Origin: Polaromonas sp.
Lineage (GTDB): Bacteria > Pseudomonadota > Gammaproteobacteria > Burkholderiales > Burkholderiaceae_C
Length of the DNA stretch: 64,000 bases
Reading direction: 5' to 3'
Assembly: GCF_016185115.1 (NCBI RefSeq)
Contig: NZ_JACPOF010000029.1
Coordinates: 250,530-314,529 of the forward strand
Of this stretch, positions 9,701 to 16,968 are shown piece after piece (within the stretch, counting starts at the first letter, position 1; every line of letters begins with the position of its first letter). The notes beneath the pieces are model-generated. The model was not told the DNA's origin, did not search any database, and saw nothing but the letters and a program-made list of their open reading frames with translations. A program made the translations under genes and the position numbers.

Positions 9701-10563
9701 TCAGTACCTATAAATCGGGTGTGATTTGTTGGAAGCAGCCCGACTATGCGCCGATCCACATTTAGCCGTTTCGCAACTTCAACTCTGGAGAGTCCAGCTT
9801 GCAACAAGACGACTGCGCGATTCTTAGTTGCATTAGATACGTATGCTCCCGTGGAAATGAGATCTACTGGTTCATCTTGAAGTCTGTATACATGTGTCAG
9901 TCGAACCTGAAGCGTTTCGGAAATATGCTCTGGTGATTTTTCATCTGCCAGATACGCCTTGATTTCCCCGATCTGCTTTTCATCAGGTTCTTTCATGAGC
10001 ACGCTGCCGATGGAATAAGCCCGTTTAACTCCGATCAACAATTGCTTGGCTACAGTAAGAATAGATTCACCGCCCAAGACACGTTTATATAGAGCATCTT
10101 CTTTCATAGACGCTGGCAAAGGCGCTAAGGTTGGAGAGCCTGTTGCGTTTTCCAATATTCGTCTAGCATTTCCATAATCAATGCGCAAATTTCTTGCCAC
10201 TGCTGCTACGCTTTCCCCACTTTCAACTCTGTCGACGAGCGTGGCTTTGATTTGTTCTGTGAGGAGTTCGCGCTTTTTACCGGGCGTCAGCTTGCCCACG
10301 GTACATCGTGATATGCCCAACCGCTTTGCAACCTCACTGTTACTCGCACCTTTTTTCACAAGCGCAATAACTTCATCTTTAGTTTCTTTTGTGATGAGGT
10401 GCGGTTTAGGTGCGGTGTATTTTCGAACCGCGCTATGGCTAATGCCGAGTTCTAAGGCGACATGAGTTTTTTTCTCTCCGTTGACCTCCACACGCCGCTT
10501 GATCTCAGCGATTAACTCGGTGGCCAATGGTTTATTGTTCGAATGGTTGGTGTAATTGGCCAT
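6796..10563 (-). CDS. gmtZ: Very large tyrosine recombinase with nine tandem N-terminal HTH modules (GmtZ-like)
   Basis: In 1255 residues, positions 15-410 are nine consecutive units of about 43 residues, each ending in a helix-turn-helix pattern such as SNSEVAKRLGISRCTVGKL or SRVEVAKRLNVDRRIVGLL. A core-binding-like region covers about 430-640. The catalytic domain shows Arg659, a HGLR box (His854, Arg857), GH (880-881) and Tyr889/890, the set used by phage-type integrases. A Cys/His cluster follows (C982, H983, C1008, C1011, C1015, H1020), probably a zinc site, then a long helical tail. Start is 3 bp after the gmtY stop; the stop overlaps gmtX. Position and size match GmtZ of gamma-mobile-trio islands. 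The nucleotide composition is AT-rich against the flanking core genome. Confidence 0.8.
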   Translation of the reverse strand: MANYTNHSNNKPLATELIAEIKRRVEVNGEKKTHVALELGISHSAVRKYTAPKPHLITKETKDEVIALVKKGASNSEVAKRLGISRCTVGKLTPGKKRELLTEQIKATLVDRVESGESVAAVARNLRIDYGNARRILENATGSPTLAPLPASMKEDALYKRVLGGESILTVAKQLLIGVKRAYSIGSVLMKEPDEKQIGEIKAYLADEKSPEHISETLQVRLTHVYRLQDEPVDLISTGAYVSNATKNRAVVLLQAGLSRVEVAKRLNVDRRIVGLLPTNHTRFIGTEIQQKVVEGVYAGKSVAQIARELQIDLNWAHKIVNASIPDPSKKEVETIRNMQLSGKSRLEIAVELKFPQKTIAHVLGPRVKTLGDAEELSIAEAISLGQAYKDVTKRHGINLSRVKAIYRKYSESGLVKSRISINMEDDRELNKIQRMYPEYDKWRQYALAYYKVRKGNFAVLVTGIHRFFEFLSENSLYPIPADFLLKSNSKYIPSFYELKGLKSDHGAAINNAIVDFIDWILHQDEFVDTNDDDVPETLGIFRNPLRVERRADHRVQRNSESNKVVMPYWMVHDLRRRLIQGPNFTDWRLAQSLNGKETLSGDKEAPEWFEVSENRIDRSDPDCVWRLRELISSNEPVLEMWSPVRTVAVLLKLQTTARLGQIRMLDSGEADLIRYVGGRFVPNSGPLASGTKKRPREQGAIRNGSDGTAVLYFNTNKTQDINKVGSEKGFECPWPHLDDYRDDPYWLISKLARWQEKYNPVGQPVAWKDVPSSRRLRGKSEVVCSTYPDAMFLLRTAESIGQEMFPVGYSSCYRTWTNLLITYEKLLIQESVAHSDGSNIELTEDGRALVSPHGLRVSLITHLITDGGMPLEMMVRIVGHVNFLMTIYYVKPGMARLQEALKSATAVLDAKKDHTLIRDLKSMQLEELRNRVVNNACDLSDVIQSDPSSRNPLGWLEMLDGICLAGGNTGPVAGDYHVAGCHNGGPQVNSNAEKGIHGLVPGGIRNCSRCRWKCSGKKHLLALQAAYNNKNYWRSKAGQTAIDTERKRFEILEKKARAENSGLPFMEIEELAQAERHHLAAMHQLEQLAADMLAIQLTIEKVLQLPEEPGKLSLVSRADEKTLETIIEDVDSSTVLLCEVVEDVEFWPELEPGNAVFELTRLLDTAFEREGHVMKLAHLSNEEQLTCCNAIMRDLGSRANPENPRLGRRLVARTIDRMESLREVLGVSSLAQVIPSKNKLLGSTPLLLQVKRAQ

Positions 10564-10566
10564 TCC

Positions 10567-11934
10567 TTAGTCCTCAAAGTAACTTTCCAGCCTAAGTGGC
10601 TTCGGAACTTCTGCAATTGCGGAGAGCGTGTTCATGCCGGCTTTCAAAGCAGCAGTGATTTCCTTTCTTTCGGGGACGGTATAGACTTTCTGACTTTCTG
10701 GTGAGCAGTGGTGCATTACTCGTTGGATCGTGATGTCATCAACATGCCCTTTTTTCAGCCTTTGAGCATAGGCATGCCTGAATCCATGCTCTGTTGTCCC
10801 AAATCGTTTTCTGGAGACTAGACCAATTCGTTCCACCGCTCGCTTTAAGGCGCGACTGTATTGTTTAATTGTGTATGGCTTACCGACCGTCGGGCCTTGA
10901 AGATTGATAAAGGCATAGGGATGGTTTCTTTTCGCACTCGCCAGGATTGGCAGATAACGTTTCCATATCTGCATGAACCATTGGCCATAAATTTCCGGAA
11001 ACCAATACACCTGCATAAATCCATCACCATCTTGAGCGTTGTGCTTCCAACCAGCATCCTTTCGAATTTTGTTTCGTGGAACCAAACCAAACACCGCTGA
11101 TAAATATTGCTCCCTGGTTCCCTGTTTTCCGGAACTATTTCTCCAATTTGAGGGTGCCGTTCCATCCTGTGGGTTATGCACTAACACCAGTGCCGCATTC
11201 GAGTCCGTCGCTGCATTTACATCTGAAACATACAAATGAAATGGCTCGCTGACGCGCAATCCTCCTCCATGCATAAGAAGAGTAATCAGCATCCCTCTGT
11301 AATCGGGTTTTCCTGCAACGACAAAACCTTTGAAGAGAAGTTCTTCAAAGCGTTCATCAGGAAATTTAGGTGGTCTATCTCTCCAAGTGATGCCTTGTGG
11401 GCGACTCCGAGTCAATCGACTTGGTGAATGCTCTAATTGCCAGGCATAACCTAGAAAGGATTTACTGCGTCTATGAATATAGGCAAGGTGGTCAATGCGC
11501 TTGTCGAACTCAATTCCGTTGAACTTGGGGTTGAACTGAGTTGCATTTGTTTCGTACTCCCGACTCAGCCAGTCGAACATGTCAGTTAGCAACTTTATTG
11601 TTCTAAATACCTCACGTTCTCTTTTGCCCTCCCAGTACAGTCCACTCCCATCCAAGCCGGTTGCCTCCTCGATTGACCCGCTTTGAAGTGAATGAGCAAA
11701 GTTCCGAAATCGCTTCCAGTTCTCTTCATTTAGATCTGCATTTGCTTCCAGATACTCCAAAAATAGTTTGCATGCACGGGTGACTTTTTCCATCCAAGAC
11801 AGGCTTCGCTTCTTAGACAAGCAGTACTCAGCTACTGAGAGGACCGGGCCGTTCTGACACACAAGGAGTGGAATTTCTCTTGTGGCTCCAGTTTGATCCA
11901 ACTTCAAAAGCCCAGTAACGATAGAAAATGGCAT
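10567..11934 (-). CDS. gmtY: Tyrosine recombinase (GmtY-like), first gene of the trio
   Basis: This 455-residue site-specific recombinase has an N-terminal SAM-like/core-binding half (about 45-170) and a C-terminal catalytic half with Arg227 (GGGLRVSE), HGFRH (His383, Arg386), HH (408-409) and Tyr418 (QKVYTV). All residues expected for strand exchange are present. It is the promoter-proximal gene of an operon with gmtZ and gmtX and lies only about 150 bp from the island border in the radical SAM gene, the usual place for an integrase. A generic XerD-like recombinase would be the alternative name, but the three-gene arrangement favours GmtY. Confidence 0.8.
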   Translation of the reverse strand: MPFSIVTGLLKLDQTGATREIPLLVCQNGPVLSVAEYCLSKKRSLSWMEKVTRACKLFLEYLEANADLNEENWKRFRNFAHSLQSGSIEEATGLDGSGLYWEGKREREVFRTIKLLTDMFDWLSREYETNATQFNPKFNGIEFDKRIDHLAYIHRRSKSFLGYAWQLEHSPSRLTRSRPQGITWRDRPPKFPDERFEELLFKGFVVAGKPDYRGMLITLLMHGGGLRVSEPFHLYVSDVNAATDSNAALVLVHNPQDGTAPSNWRNSSGKQGTREQYLSAVFGLVPRNKIRKDAGWKHNAQDGDGFMQVYWFPEIYGQWFMQIWKRYLPILASAKRNHPYAFINLQGPTVGKPYTIKQYSRALKRAVERIGLVSRKRFGTTEHGFRHAYAQRLKKGHVDDITIQRVMHHCSPESQKVYTVPERKEITAALKAGMNTLSAIAEVPKPLRLESYFED

Positions 11935-12041
11935 CCATGAACTCCATAATTCCCTCCCATACTATGGGAAAAAAGGTGGAATATCGAATGGATTGTTATG
12001 TAAATGACGACTGAAGTAATTAAAATTTAGTTCTAAATGCC

Positions 12042-12326
12042 TCAAAACAAATCAATTATGGACAAAAGATTTGGGGAAACTTCACGGTAAGGGTTCAGGC
12101 CGTAGTCGAAAAAGATGTCGGGCGAATCGTTGCTGGTGATGGCGCTGCGGGCGTCTTCGAAAATAATTTCGGTTTCAAGCCGTGGTGCGTCGCCTTCAGC
12201 CGCATCCTCAAGCGTGCCCCAGCCGTCGTCATAGGCCACGCGCGCATCCTTCTCGAAGCGGTGCGCCATGCGCGTGGCCGTGCCCCTGCCCTTGATGGCA
12301 TGGACGGGGATGATGGTGTCGCTCAT
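12042..12326 (-). pseudogene. 5' fragment of a PA0069-type radical SAM gene, truncated by island insertion
   Basis: The first 81 residues (MSDTIIPVHAIKGRG... to GLNPYR) match the N-terminus of the PA0069/SplB-like radical SAM family. In intact members NPYR continues directly into GCEHGC.YCYAR, the iron-sulfur cluster motif. Here, after the Arg codon at 12084-12086, the frame reads 13 unrelated residues and stops at 12042. All catalytic parts are missing, so the product cannot be active. A LexA box lies 14 bp upstream of the start. The 3' part of the gene should lie beyond the left end of the island. Confidence 0.85.
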
Positions 12327-12339
12327 GGCCTAATCAAAA

Positions 12340-12359
12340 TACTGTATAAAAATACAGTC
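12340..12359. promoter_or_regulatory. LexA (SOS) box upstream of the truncated radical SAM gene
   Basis: CTGT (12342-12345), N8 of A/T only, ACAG (12354-12357), flanked by TA on the left. This is the full proteobacterial LexA consensus. Its place 14 bp before the ATG at 12326 would block the promoter of the radical SAM gene. Confidence 0.8.
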
Positions 12360-12417
12360 TAACAATCTGGAGCGCCTTTCACAATGACCCTGCAATGTTT
12401 GTGGCGCAACCCAGTTC

Positions 12418-12520
12418 GCTATCATTTAAGTAGCTGCTCACGTGCGTATCTATTGGCTTACAGCCAGATTTGATGCATTTTTTGAGCTTTTTCAAGCTTC
12501 AAAACACCTCATTTCATGCC
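12418..12520. repeat. Dispersed intergenic repeat, copy 1
   Basis: The core GCTAT...TAGTAGCTGCTCACGTGCGTATCTATTGGC is shared with copies at 26893 and 46117. In each copy the AT-rich sequence after it is more variable. It lies in non-coding DNA between divergent genes. Confidence 0.7.
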
Positions 12521-12543
12521 TCCGCCGAATCCAATCACTCCCC

Positions 12544-12577
12544 AAAAACAGCTGTTATAGCTATAACAGCTGTTTTT
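12544..12577. repeat. Perfect 34-bp palindrome
   Basis: AAAAACAGCTGTTATAG is followed immediately by its exact reverse complement, with no spacer. It lies 59 bp upstream of the DOPA-dioxygenase-like gene. It could be an operator or part of the nearby repeat. As a hairpin it has terminal A/T runs on both sides, but no gene reads into it as a terminator. Confidence 0.6.
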
Positions 12578-12635
12578 GAGGGCTATCTGATCAACACATC
12601 ACCATAATGGGCAAAACTCTTCTTGATATCCGCCC

Positions 12636-12989
12636 ATGACCCAGCGCCCCCAAAACATCTACGACCACTACCACGCCCATGTGTACTTCGGCCCCGGTAC
12701 GGTTGAGCAGGCTCGCGCGCTGTGCAAGGCTGCAGGAGAAAAGTTTGGTATTGCGGTCGGGCGGGTGCATGAGCGCGAGGTCGGCCCGCATCCACAATGG
12801 AGCTGCCAGCTGTCATTTAACCGCTCGCAGTTTGATGAGCTGATCCCGTGGCTGGATAGCGAACGCAGGGGCCTGGATGTGTTTGTGCACGGCCAGACCG
12901 GCGACGACCTGGCTGACCACACCACGCATGCGTCGTGGCTGGGCAATGACTACAAACTCAAGCTGGACATGTTCAGGCGTCGGGCCTGA
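12636..12989 (+). CDS. DOPA 4,5-dioxygenase family protein
   Basis: This 117-residue protein matches the small DOPA-dioxygenase-like family. It has an N-terminal HAHVYFGP metal-binding-type motif (about residues 13-20), REVGPHPQWSCQLSF in the middle and HTTHASWLG near the end. The His residues at 13, 15, 52 and around 94-97 are the probable iron ligands. In fungi such enzymes open catechol rings; the bacterial substrate is unknown. It is a single gene ending 15 bp from the convergent nitronate monooxygenase gene. Confidence 0.8.
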   Translation: MTQRPQNIYDHYHAHVYFGPGTVEQARALCKAAGEKFGIAVGRVHEREVGPHPQWSCQLSFNRSQFDELIPWLDSERRGLDVFVHGQTGDDLADHTTHASWLGNDYKLKLDMFRRRA

Positions 12990-13004
12990 CTGCTCCCGAT
13001 CCCG

Positions 13005-13970
13005 TCAGCCGAGTTTCAGCCGCGCACGCGCTTCGTCGTATTCGCGCTTGAGCTGCGCCACCAAAGCAGCGGTACTCTGGACTTTGGTAATCGCACCAAT
13101 GCCCTGTCCACTGCCCCAGATGTCTTTCCAGGCCTTGGATTTGGAACCTTCCCCGCCGCCGAAGTTCATGGTCTTCACGTCGCCCTCAGGCAGGTTGTCG
13201 GGGTCCATGCCGGCTGCGCGAATGGAAGCCGCAAGGTAGTTGCCATGCACGCCTGTAAACAGGTTGCTGTAGACGATGTCGTCAGAGTTGCTGTCGACAA
13301 TCGCCTGTTTGTAGGCTTCCACGGCGCGCGCCTCATCAGTGGCGATGAAGGCCGAGCCAATGTAGGCAAAGTCGGCGCCCATGGCCTGCGCAGCCAGCAC
13401 CGCGCCGCCGCTGGCAATGGCACCCGACAGCGCGATGGGGCCGTCAAACCACTGGCGGATTTCCTGGATCAACGCGAACGGGCTTTTCACCCCTGCATGG
13501 CCGCCCGCACCAGCGGCCACGGCGATCAGGCCGTCAGCGCCTTTTTCAATCGCCTTGCGGGCAAACTTGTTGTTGATGATGTCGTGCAGCACCACGCCGC
13601 CGTAGCTGTGCGCAGCGGCGTTGATGTCTTCACGCGCACCCAGGCTGGTGATGATGATGGGCACCTTGTACTTCACGCACAGCGCCATGTCGTGGTCAAG
13701 CCTGTCATTGGACTTGTGCACGATCTGGTTGATGGCAAACGGCGCGGCAGGCTTGCCGGGGTTGGCCTTGTTGTAAGCGGCCAGCGCTTCGGTGATTTCA
13801 ATCAGCCACTCTTCCAGCTGCTCGGCGGGCCGTGCATTGAGCGCAGGCATGGAGCCGACGACGCCAGCGATGCATTGCGCAATCACCAGCTTGGGGTTGC
13901 TGATGATAAAAAGCGGCGAGCCGATGATGGGCAGCGGCAGGTTGTTCAGGGGCGCGGGAAGTTTAGACAT
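13005..13970 (-). CDS. Nitronate monooxygenase (2-nitropropane dioxygenase family)
   Basis: This 321-residue FMN-dependent TIM-barrel enzyme oxidises alkyl nitronates. Visible family marks are the N-terminal LPIIGSPLFIISNPKL, the FMN phosphate loop region GADGLIAVAAGAGGHAG (about 145-161) and IALSGAIASGGAVLAAQAMGADFAYIGSAF (about 180-208). It is the last gene of the minus-strand run etfB-etfA-acyl-CoA dehydrogenase-nmo, which suggests flavin-linked oxidation of acyl or nitro compounds, though 90 bp separate it from the dehydrogenase. Confidence 0.88.
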   Translation of the reverse strand: MSKLPAPLNNLPLPIIGSPLFIISNPKLVIAQCIAGVVGSMPALNARPAEQLEEWLIEITEALAAYNKANPGKPAAPFAINQIVHKSNDRLDHDMALCVKYKVPIIITSLGAREDINAAAHSYGGVVLHDIINNKFARKAIEKGADGLIAVAAGAGGHAGVKSPFALIQEIRQWFDGPIALSGAIASGGAVLAAQAMGADFAYIGSAFIATDEARAVEAYKQAIVDSNSDDIVYSNLFTGVHGNYLAASIRAAGMDPDNLPEGDVKTMNFGGGEGSKSKAWKDIWGSGQGIGAITKVQSTAALVAQLKREYDEARARLKLG

Positions 13971-14002
13971 GGTTTGTGCAGTCCGTCTGTGAATAGGGAG
14001 CA

Positions 14003-14056
14003 GTCATCCCGGACAGGGTCCGGGATTCATGGATTGCGGATCAGGTCCGCAAAGAC
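14003..14056. repeat. Short paired palindromic intergenic repeat
   Basis: Two adjacent hairpins (ATCCCGGAC-AGG-GTCCGGGAT and TTGCGGA-TCAGG-TCCGCAA) lie between the nmo and acyl-CoA dehydrogenase genes. The same pair of hairpins, in inverted order, occurs inside the large element at 23310-23382. A single ATCCCGGC/GCCGGGAT hairpin is at 16935-16953. Confidence 0.6.
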
Positions 14057-14060
14057 AAAA

Positions 14061-15851
14061 CTAGAACGCCTCAAGCGCCAGCGCCGTCACACAGTCAGCA
14101 CCTTCGACAATGCTGTCGCGCATGCCGGGCGCCTTGGTGAGCAAATGGTCTGCGTAAAAGCGCGCTGTCGTGATCTTGGCTTTCATGAAGTCTGCATCCA
14201 CGCCTTTGGCAAGCTCGTCCTGTGCAGCCAGCAGCGAACGGCCCATCTGCCAGCCTGCCACGACATTGCCTGCCAGCATCAGGTAAGGCACGCTGCCTGC
14301 AAACACGGCATTCGGACTGGCCTTGGTGTTGCCGGCCACAAAATCAACCACATCGATAAATGCCTCGCGTGCAGCCTTCAGGCGTTTGGCCACAGCGACC
14401 GCATCTGCACTGCCCTGTTTGACCAGCGCCTGCTCGGTTTTTTCGATCTGCGCCGCGATGGCCTTGGCCGTCTGGCCGCCGTCACGAGAGGTCTTGCGGC
14501 CTATCAGGTCATTGGCCTGGATGGCGGTTGTGCCCTCGTAAATCGTCAAAATCTTGGCGTCGCGGTAGTACTGCGCTGCACCGGTCTCTTCAATAAAACC
14601 CATGCCGCCGTGCACCTGCACGCCCAGCGAGGTCACCTCAAGACTCATCTCTGTGCTGTAGCCCTTGACCAGCGGCACCATGAATTCATAGAAGGCCTGG
14701 TTCTGTTTGCGCACATCGGCATCGGGGTGATGGTGCGTGGCGTCATACGCTGCTGCGGCCACAGCAGCCATGCCGCGGCAGCCTTCAATGTAGGCACGCA
14801 TGGTCATCAGCATGCGCTTGACGTCAGGGTGGTGAATGATGGGTGCGCTGGCCTTGATGGAGCCATCGACAGGCCGGCTCTGCACGCGGTCTTTCGCAAA
14901 CGTCACAGCCTTCTGGTAAGCCATCTCTGCAATCGCAATGCCCTGCATGCCGACGGCGTAGCGGGCCGAGTTCATCATGATGAACATGTACTCAAGCCCG
15001 CGGTTTTCTTCACCGACGATGTAACCGACAGCACCGCCGTTGTCACCGTACTGCAGCACCGCAGTTGGCGATGCCTTGATGCCCATCTTGTGCTCGATGC
15101 TGACGCAATGCACATCGTTGCGTGCGCCCAGGCTGCCGTCCTTGCCGACCATGAACTTGGGCACGACAAACAGGCTGATGCCCTTGACGCCTTCAGGTGC
15201 GCCAGACACGCGGGCCAGCACGAGGTGCACGATGTTCTCGGCCATGTCGTGCTCACCATAGGTGATGAAAATCTTGGTGCCAAAAACCTTGTAGGTGCCG
15301 TCAGGCTGCGGCTCGGCCCTGGAACGCACCATCGCGAGGTCTGATCCGGCTTGTGGCTCGGTCAGGTTCATGGTGCCTGTCCACTGGCCGCTGACCAGCT
15401 TTTCGAGGTACACCGCCTTGAGCTCATCAGAGCCCGCAGTCAGCAGCGCTTCAATCGCGCCGTCACTCAGCAATGGGCACAAGGCAAAACTCATGTTGGC
15501 GGAATTGAGCATTTCACCGCAGGCAAAACCAATCGCCTTGGGCAAGCCTTGGCCGCCGTAGTCCGCCGGGTGCTGCAGGCCCTGCCAGCCGCCTTCGACG
15601 TATTGTTTGAAAGCCTCCTTGAAACCAGGCGTTGTGGTGACGACACCGTCCTTCAGGCTGGACGGGTTGATATCGCCTTCACGGTTCAGCGGGGAGGTGA
15701 CGCCCTCGTTGAATTTTGCGCACTCTTCAAGCACGGCCTGGGCGGTGTCAAAGCCCGCCTCTTCAAAACCGGGGATTTCAGCAATCTGGTCGATGCTGGC
15801 CAGGTGTTTGATGTCAAACAGCATGTCCTTGAGGGGGGCTTTGTAGCTCAT
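14061..15851 (-). CDS. Acyl-CoA dehydrogenase with C-terminal extension (DmdC/AcdA-like)
   Basis: This 596-residue flavoenzyme introduces a trans-2 double bond into an acyl-CoA. It has the long form of the family (usual about 590-600): an N-terminal cap (MSYKAPLKDMLFDI), MNLTEPQAGSDLAMVRSRA (FAD/substrate-binding), KIFITYGEHD, QVHGGMGFIEETGAAQYYRDAKILTIYEGTTAIQANDLIGRK near 415-455, and the extra C-terminal helical domain. Such long ACADs include 3-methylmercaptopropionyl-CoA dehydrogenases, but the substrate cannot be read here. Downstream of etfBA, it would pass electrons to that ETF. A repeat separates it from etfA by 127 bp. Confidence 0.9.
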   Translation of the reverse strand: MSYKAPLKDMLFDIKHLASIDQIAEIPGFEEAGFDTAQAVLEECAKFNEGVTSPLNREGDINPSSLKDGVVTTTPGFKEAFKQYVEGGWQGLQHPADYGGQGLPKAIGFACGEMLNSANMSFALCPLLSDGAIEALLTAGSDELKAVYLEKLVSGQWTGTMNLTEPQAGSDLAMVRSRAEPQPDGTYKVFGTKIFITYGEHDMAENIVHLVLARVSGAPEGVKGISLFVVPKFMVGKDGSLGARNDVHCVSIEHKMGIKASPTAVLQYGDNGGAVGYIVGEENRGLEYMFIMMNSARYAVGMQGIAIAEMAYQKAVTFAKDRVQSRPVDGSIKASAPIIHHPDVKRMLMTMRAYIEGCRGMAAVAAAAYDATHHHPDADVRKQNQAFYEFMVPLVKGYSTEMSLEVTSLGVQVHGGMGFIEETGAAQYYRDAKILTIYEGTTAIQANDLIGRKTSRDGGQTAKAIAAQIEKTEQALVKQGSADAVAVAKRLKAAREAFIDVVDFVAGNTKASPNAVFAGSVPYLMLAGNVVAGWQMGRSLLAAQDELAKGVDADFMKAKITTARFYADHLLTKAPGMRDSIVEGADCVTALALEAF

Positions 15852-15894
15852 GTCTTGTCTCCAGAATCATTACGAACAAGCTCGCGAGGAAAGC

Positions 15895-15975
15895 AATTTC
15901 CCGCCGGGCCGCCCCAAGGGAAATTAGCCCCCTCGGGGGGCAGCGCATTACACGAAGTGAAAAGCGTGGGGGCGG
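15895..15975. repeat. GC-rich dispersed repeat between etfA and the acyl-CoA dehydrogenase gene
   Basis: The segment has the pattern GGGCCGCCCCAAGGG...CCCCTCGGGGGGCAGCG...GTGGGGGC. A related copy lies at 27988-28080 beside the alpha-E gene. I associate this repeat type with Comamonadaceae genomes. Confidence 0.55.
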
Positions 15976-15978
15976 TAT

Positions 15979-16911
15979 TTACAGCGCAGCGACCAGCTCA
16001 GGCACAGCCACAAACAGGTCAGCCACCAGGCCATAGTCAGCCACCGAGAAGATAGGCGCCTCTTCATCCTTGTTGATCGCCACGATGACCTTGCTGTCCT
16101 TCATGCCGGCCAGATGCTGGATGGCGCCGGAGATGCCTGCCGCCACATACAGCTGCGGCGCAACGATCTTGCCGGTCTGGCCAACCTGCCAGTCATTCGG
16201 TGCATAACCTGCATCAACGGCAGCGCGGCTTGCACCCAGCGCAGCGCCCAGCTTGTCAGCCAGCGGCGTCATGACTTCATTGAACTTCTCGGCCGAGCCC
16301 AGTGCACGTCCGCCCGAGACGATGATCTTGGCAGCGGTCAGTTCAGGGCGGTCGCTCTTGGCGATTTCAGAACCGAGGAAGGTCGACTTGCCGCTGTCGG
16401 CAACGCCTGCAGGCGTCTCAATGGCAGCACTGCCACCGGTGGCAGCAGCGGGGTCAAAGCCGGTGGTACGCACGGTGATGACCTTGGTGGCGTCCGAACT
16501 CTGCACGATGGCAATCGCATTGCCGGCGTAGATGGGGCGCTCGAAGGTATCGGCAGCATCAACCTTGGTGATGTCGGATATCTGGGCAACGTCCAGCGTG
16601 GCCGCGACGCGGGGGGCAATGTTCTTGCCCGAAGCGGTGGCGGGAAACAGGATGTGCGAGTAGGTGGAAGCAATGGCCAGCACCTGTGCAGCCATGTTCT
16701 CGGCCAGGCCGTGGGCGAAGTGCTCGCCTTCGACGTGGATGACCTTGGCGACGCCGGCGATGGCGGCGGCAGCCTTGGCAGCGGCTTCTGCGCCCTTGCC
16801 TGCGACCAGCACGTGGACATCACCACCGCACTGGGCGGCTGCGGTCACGGTGTTGAGGGTGGCGGGCTTGATGGAGTTGTTGTCGTGTTCTGCGATTACG
16901 AGTGCGGTCAT
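15979..16911 (-). CDS. etfA: Electron transfer flavoprotein alpha subunit
   Basis: This 310-residue subunit carries the FAD that accepts electrons from acyl-CoA dehydrogenases. The N-terminal domain starts [19 protein letters not shown]. The FAD domain shows [45 protein letters not shown] and the C-terminal [34 protein letters not shown], all typical. It follows etfB on the same strand after 57 bp. Confidence 0.97.
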   Translation of the reverse strand: MTALVIAEHDNNSIKPATLNTVTAAAQCGGDVHVLVAGKGAEAAAKAAAAIAGVAKVIHVEGEHFAHGLAENMAAQVLAIASTYSHILFPATASGKNIAPRVAATLDVAQISDITKVDAADTFERPIYAGNAIAIVQSSDATKVITVRTTGFDPAAATGGSAAIETPAGVADSGKSTFLGSEIAKSDRPELTAAKIIVSGGRALGSAEKFNEVMTPLADKLGAALGASRAAVDAGYAPNDWQVGQTGKIVAPQLYVAAGISGAIQHLAGMKDSKVIVAINKDEEAPIFSVADYGLVADLFVAVPELVAAL

Positions 16912-16968
16912 GTCATTTCCTTGAAAGTGGTGGATCCCGGCTTTCGCCGGGATGATTTGCGCTTTGCG

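Larger units (their letters stand above)
1..12083. mobile_element. Right part of an integrated genomic island (gamma-mobile-trio type) carrying lead resistance
   Basis: The right border is placed at 12083/12084, where the radical SAM reading frame leaves its conserved NPYR motif and runs into unrelated AT-rich DNA. The recombinase trio lies just inside the border. Further in are small unknown genes with an XRE regulator and the pbr locus. The left end is outside the window. Whether pbr and the trio belong to one element or to nested elements cannot be decided here. Confidence 0.6.

Noticed and set aside
12418..12520. Dispersed repeats considered as CRISPR-like
   Set aside because: The three copies are tens of kilobases apart, not arrayed, and there are no cas genes.
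13245..15344. 699-codon open frame on the plus strand
   Set aside because: It lies opposite nitronate monooxygenase and acyl-CoA dehydrogenase, both clear by family motifs. The frame is open only because of high third-position GC; the product has no recognisable domain.
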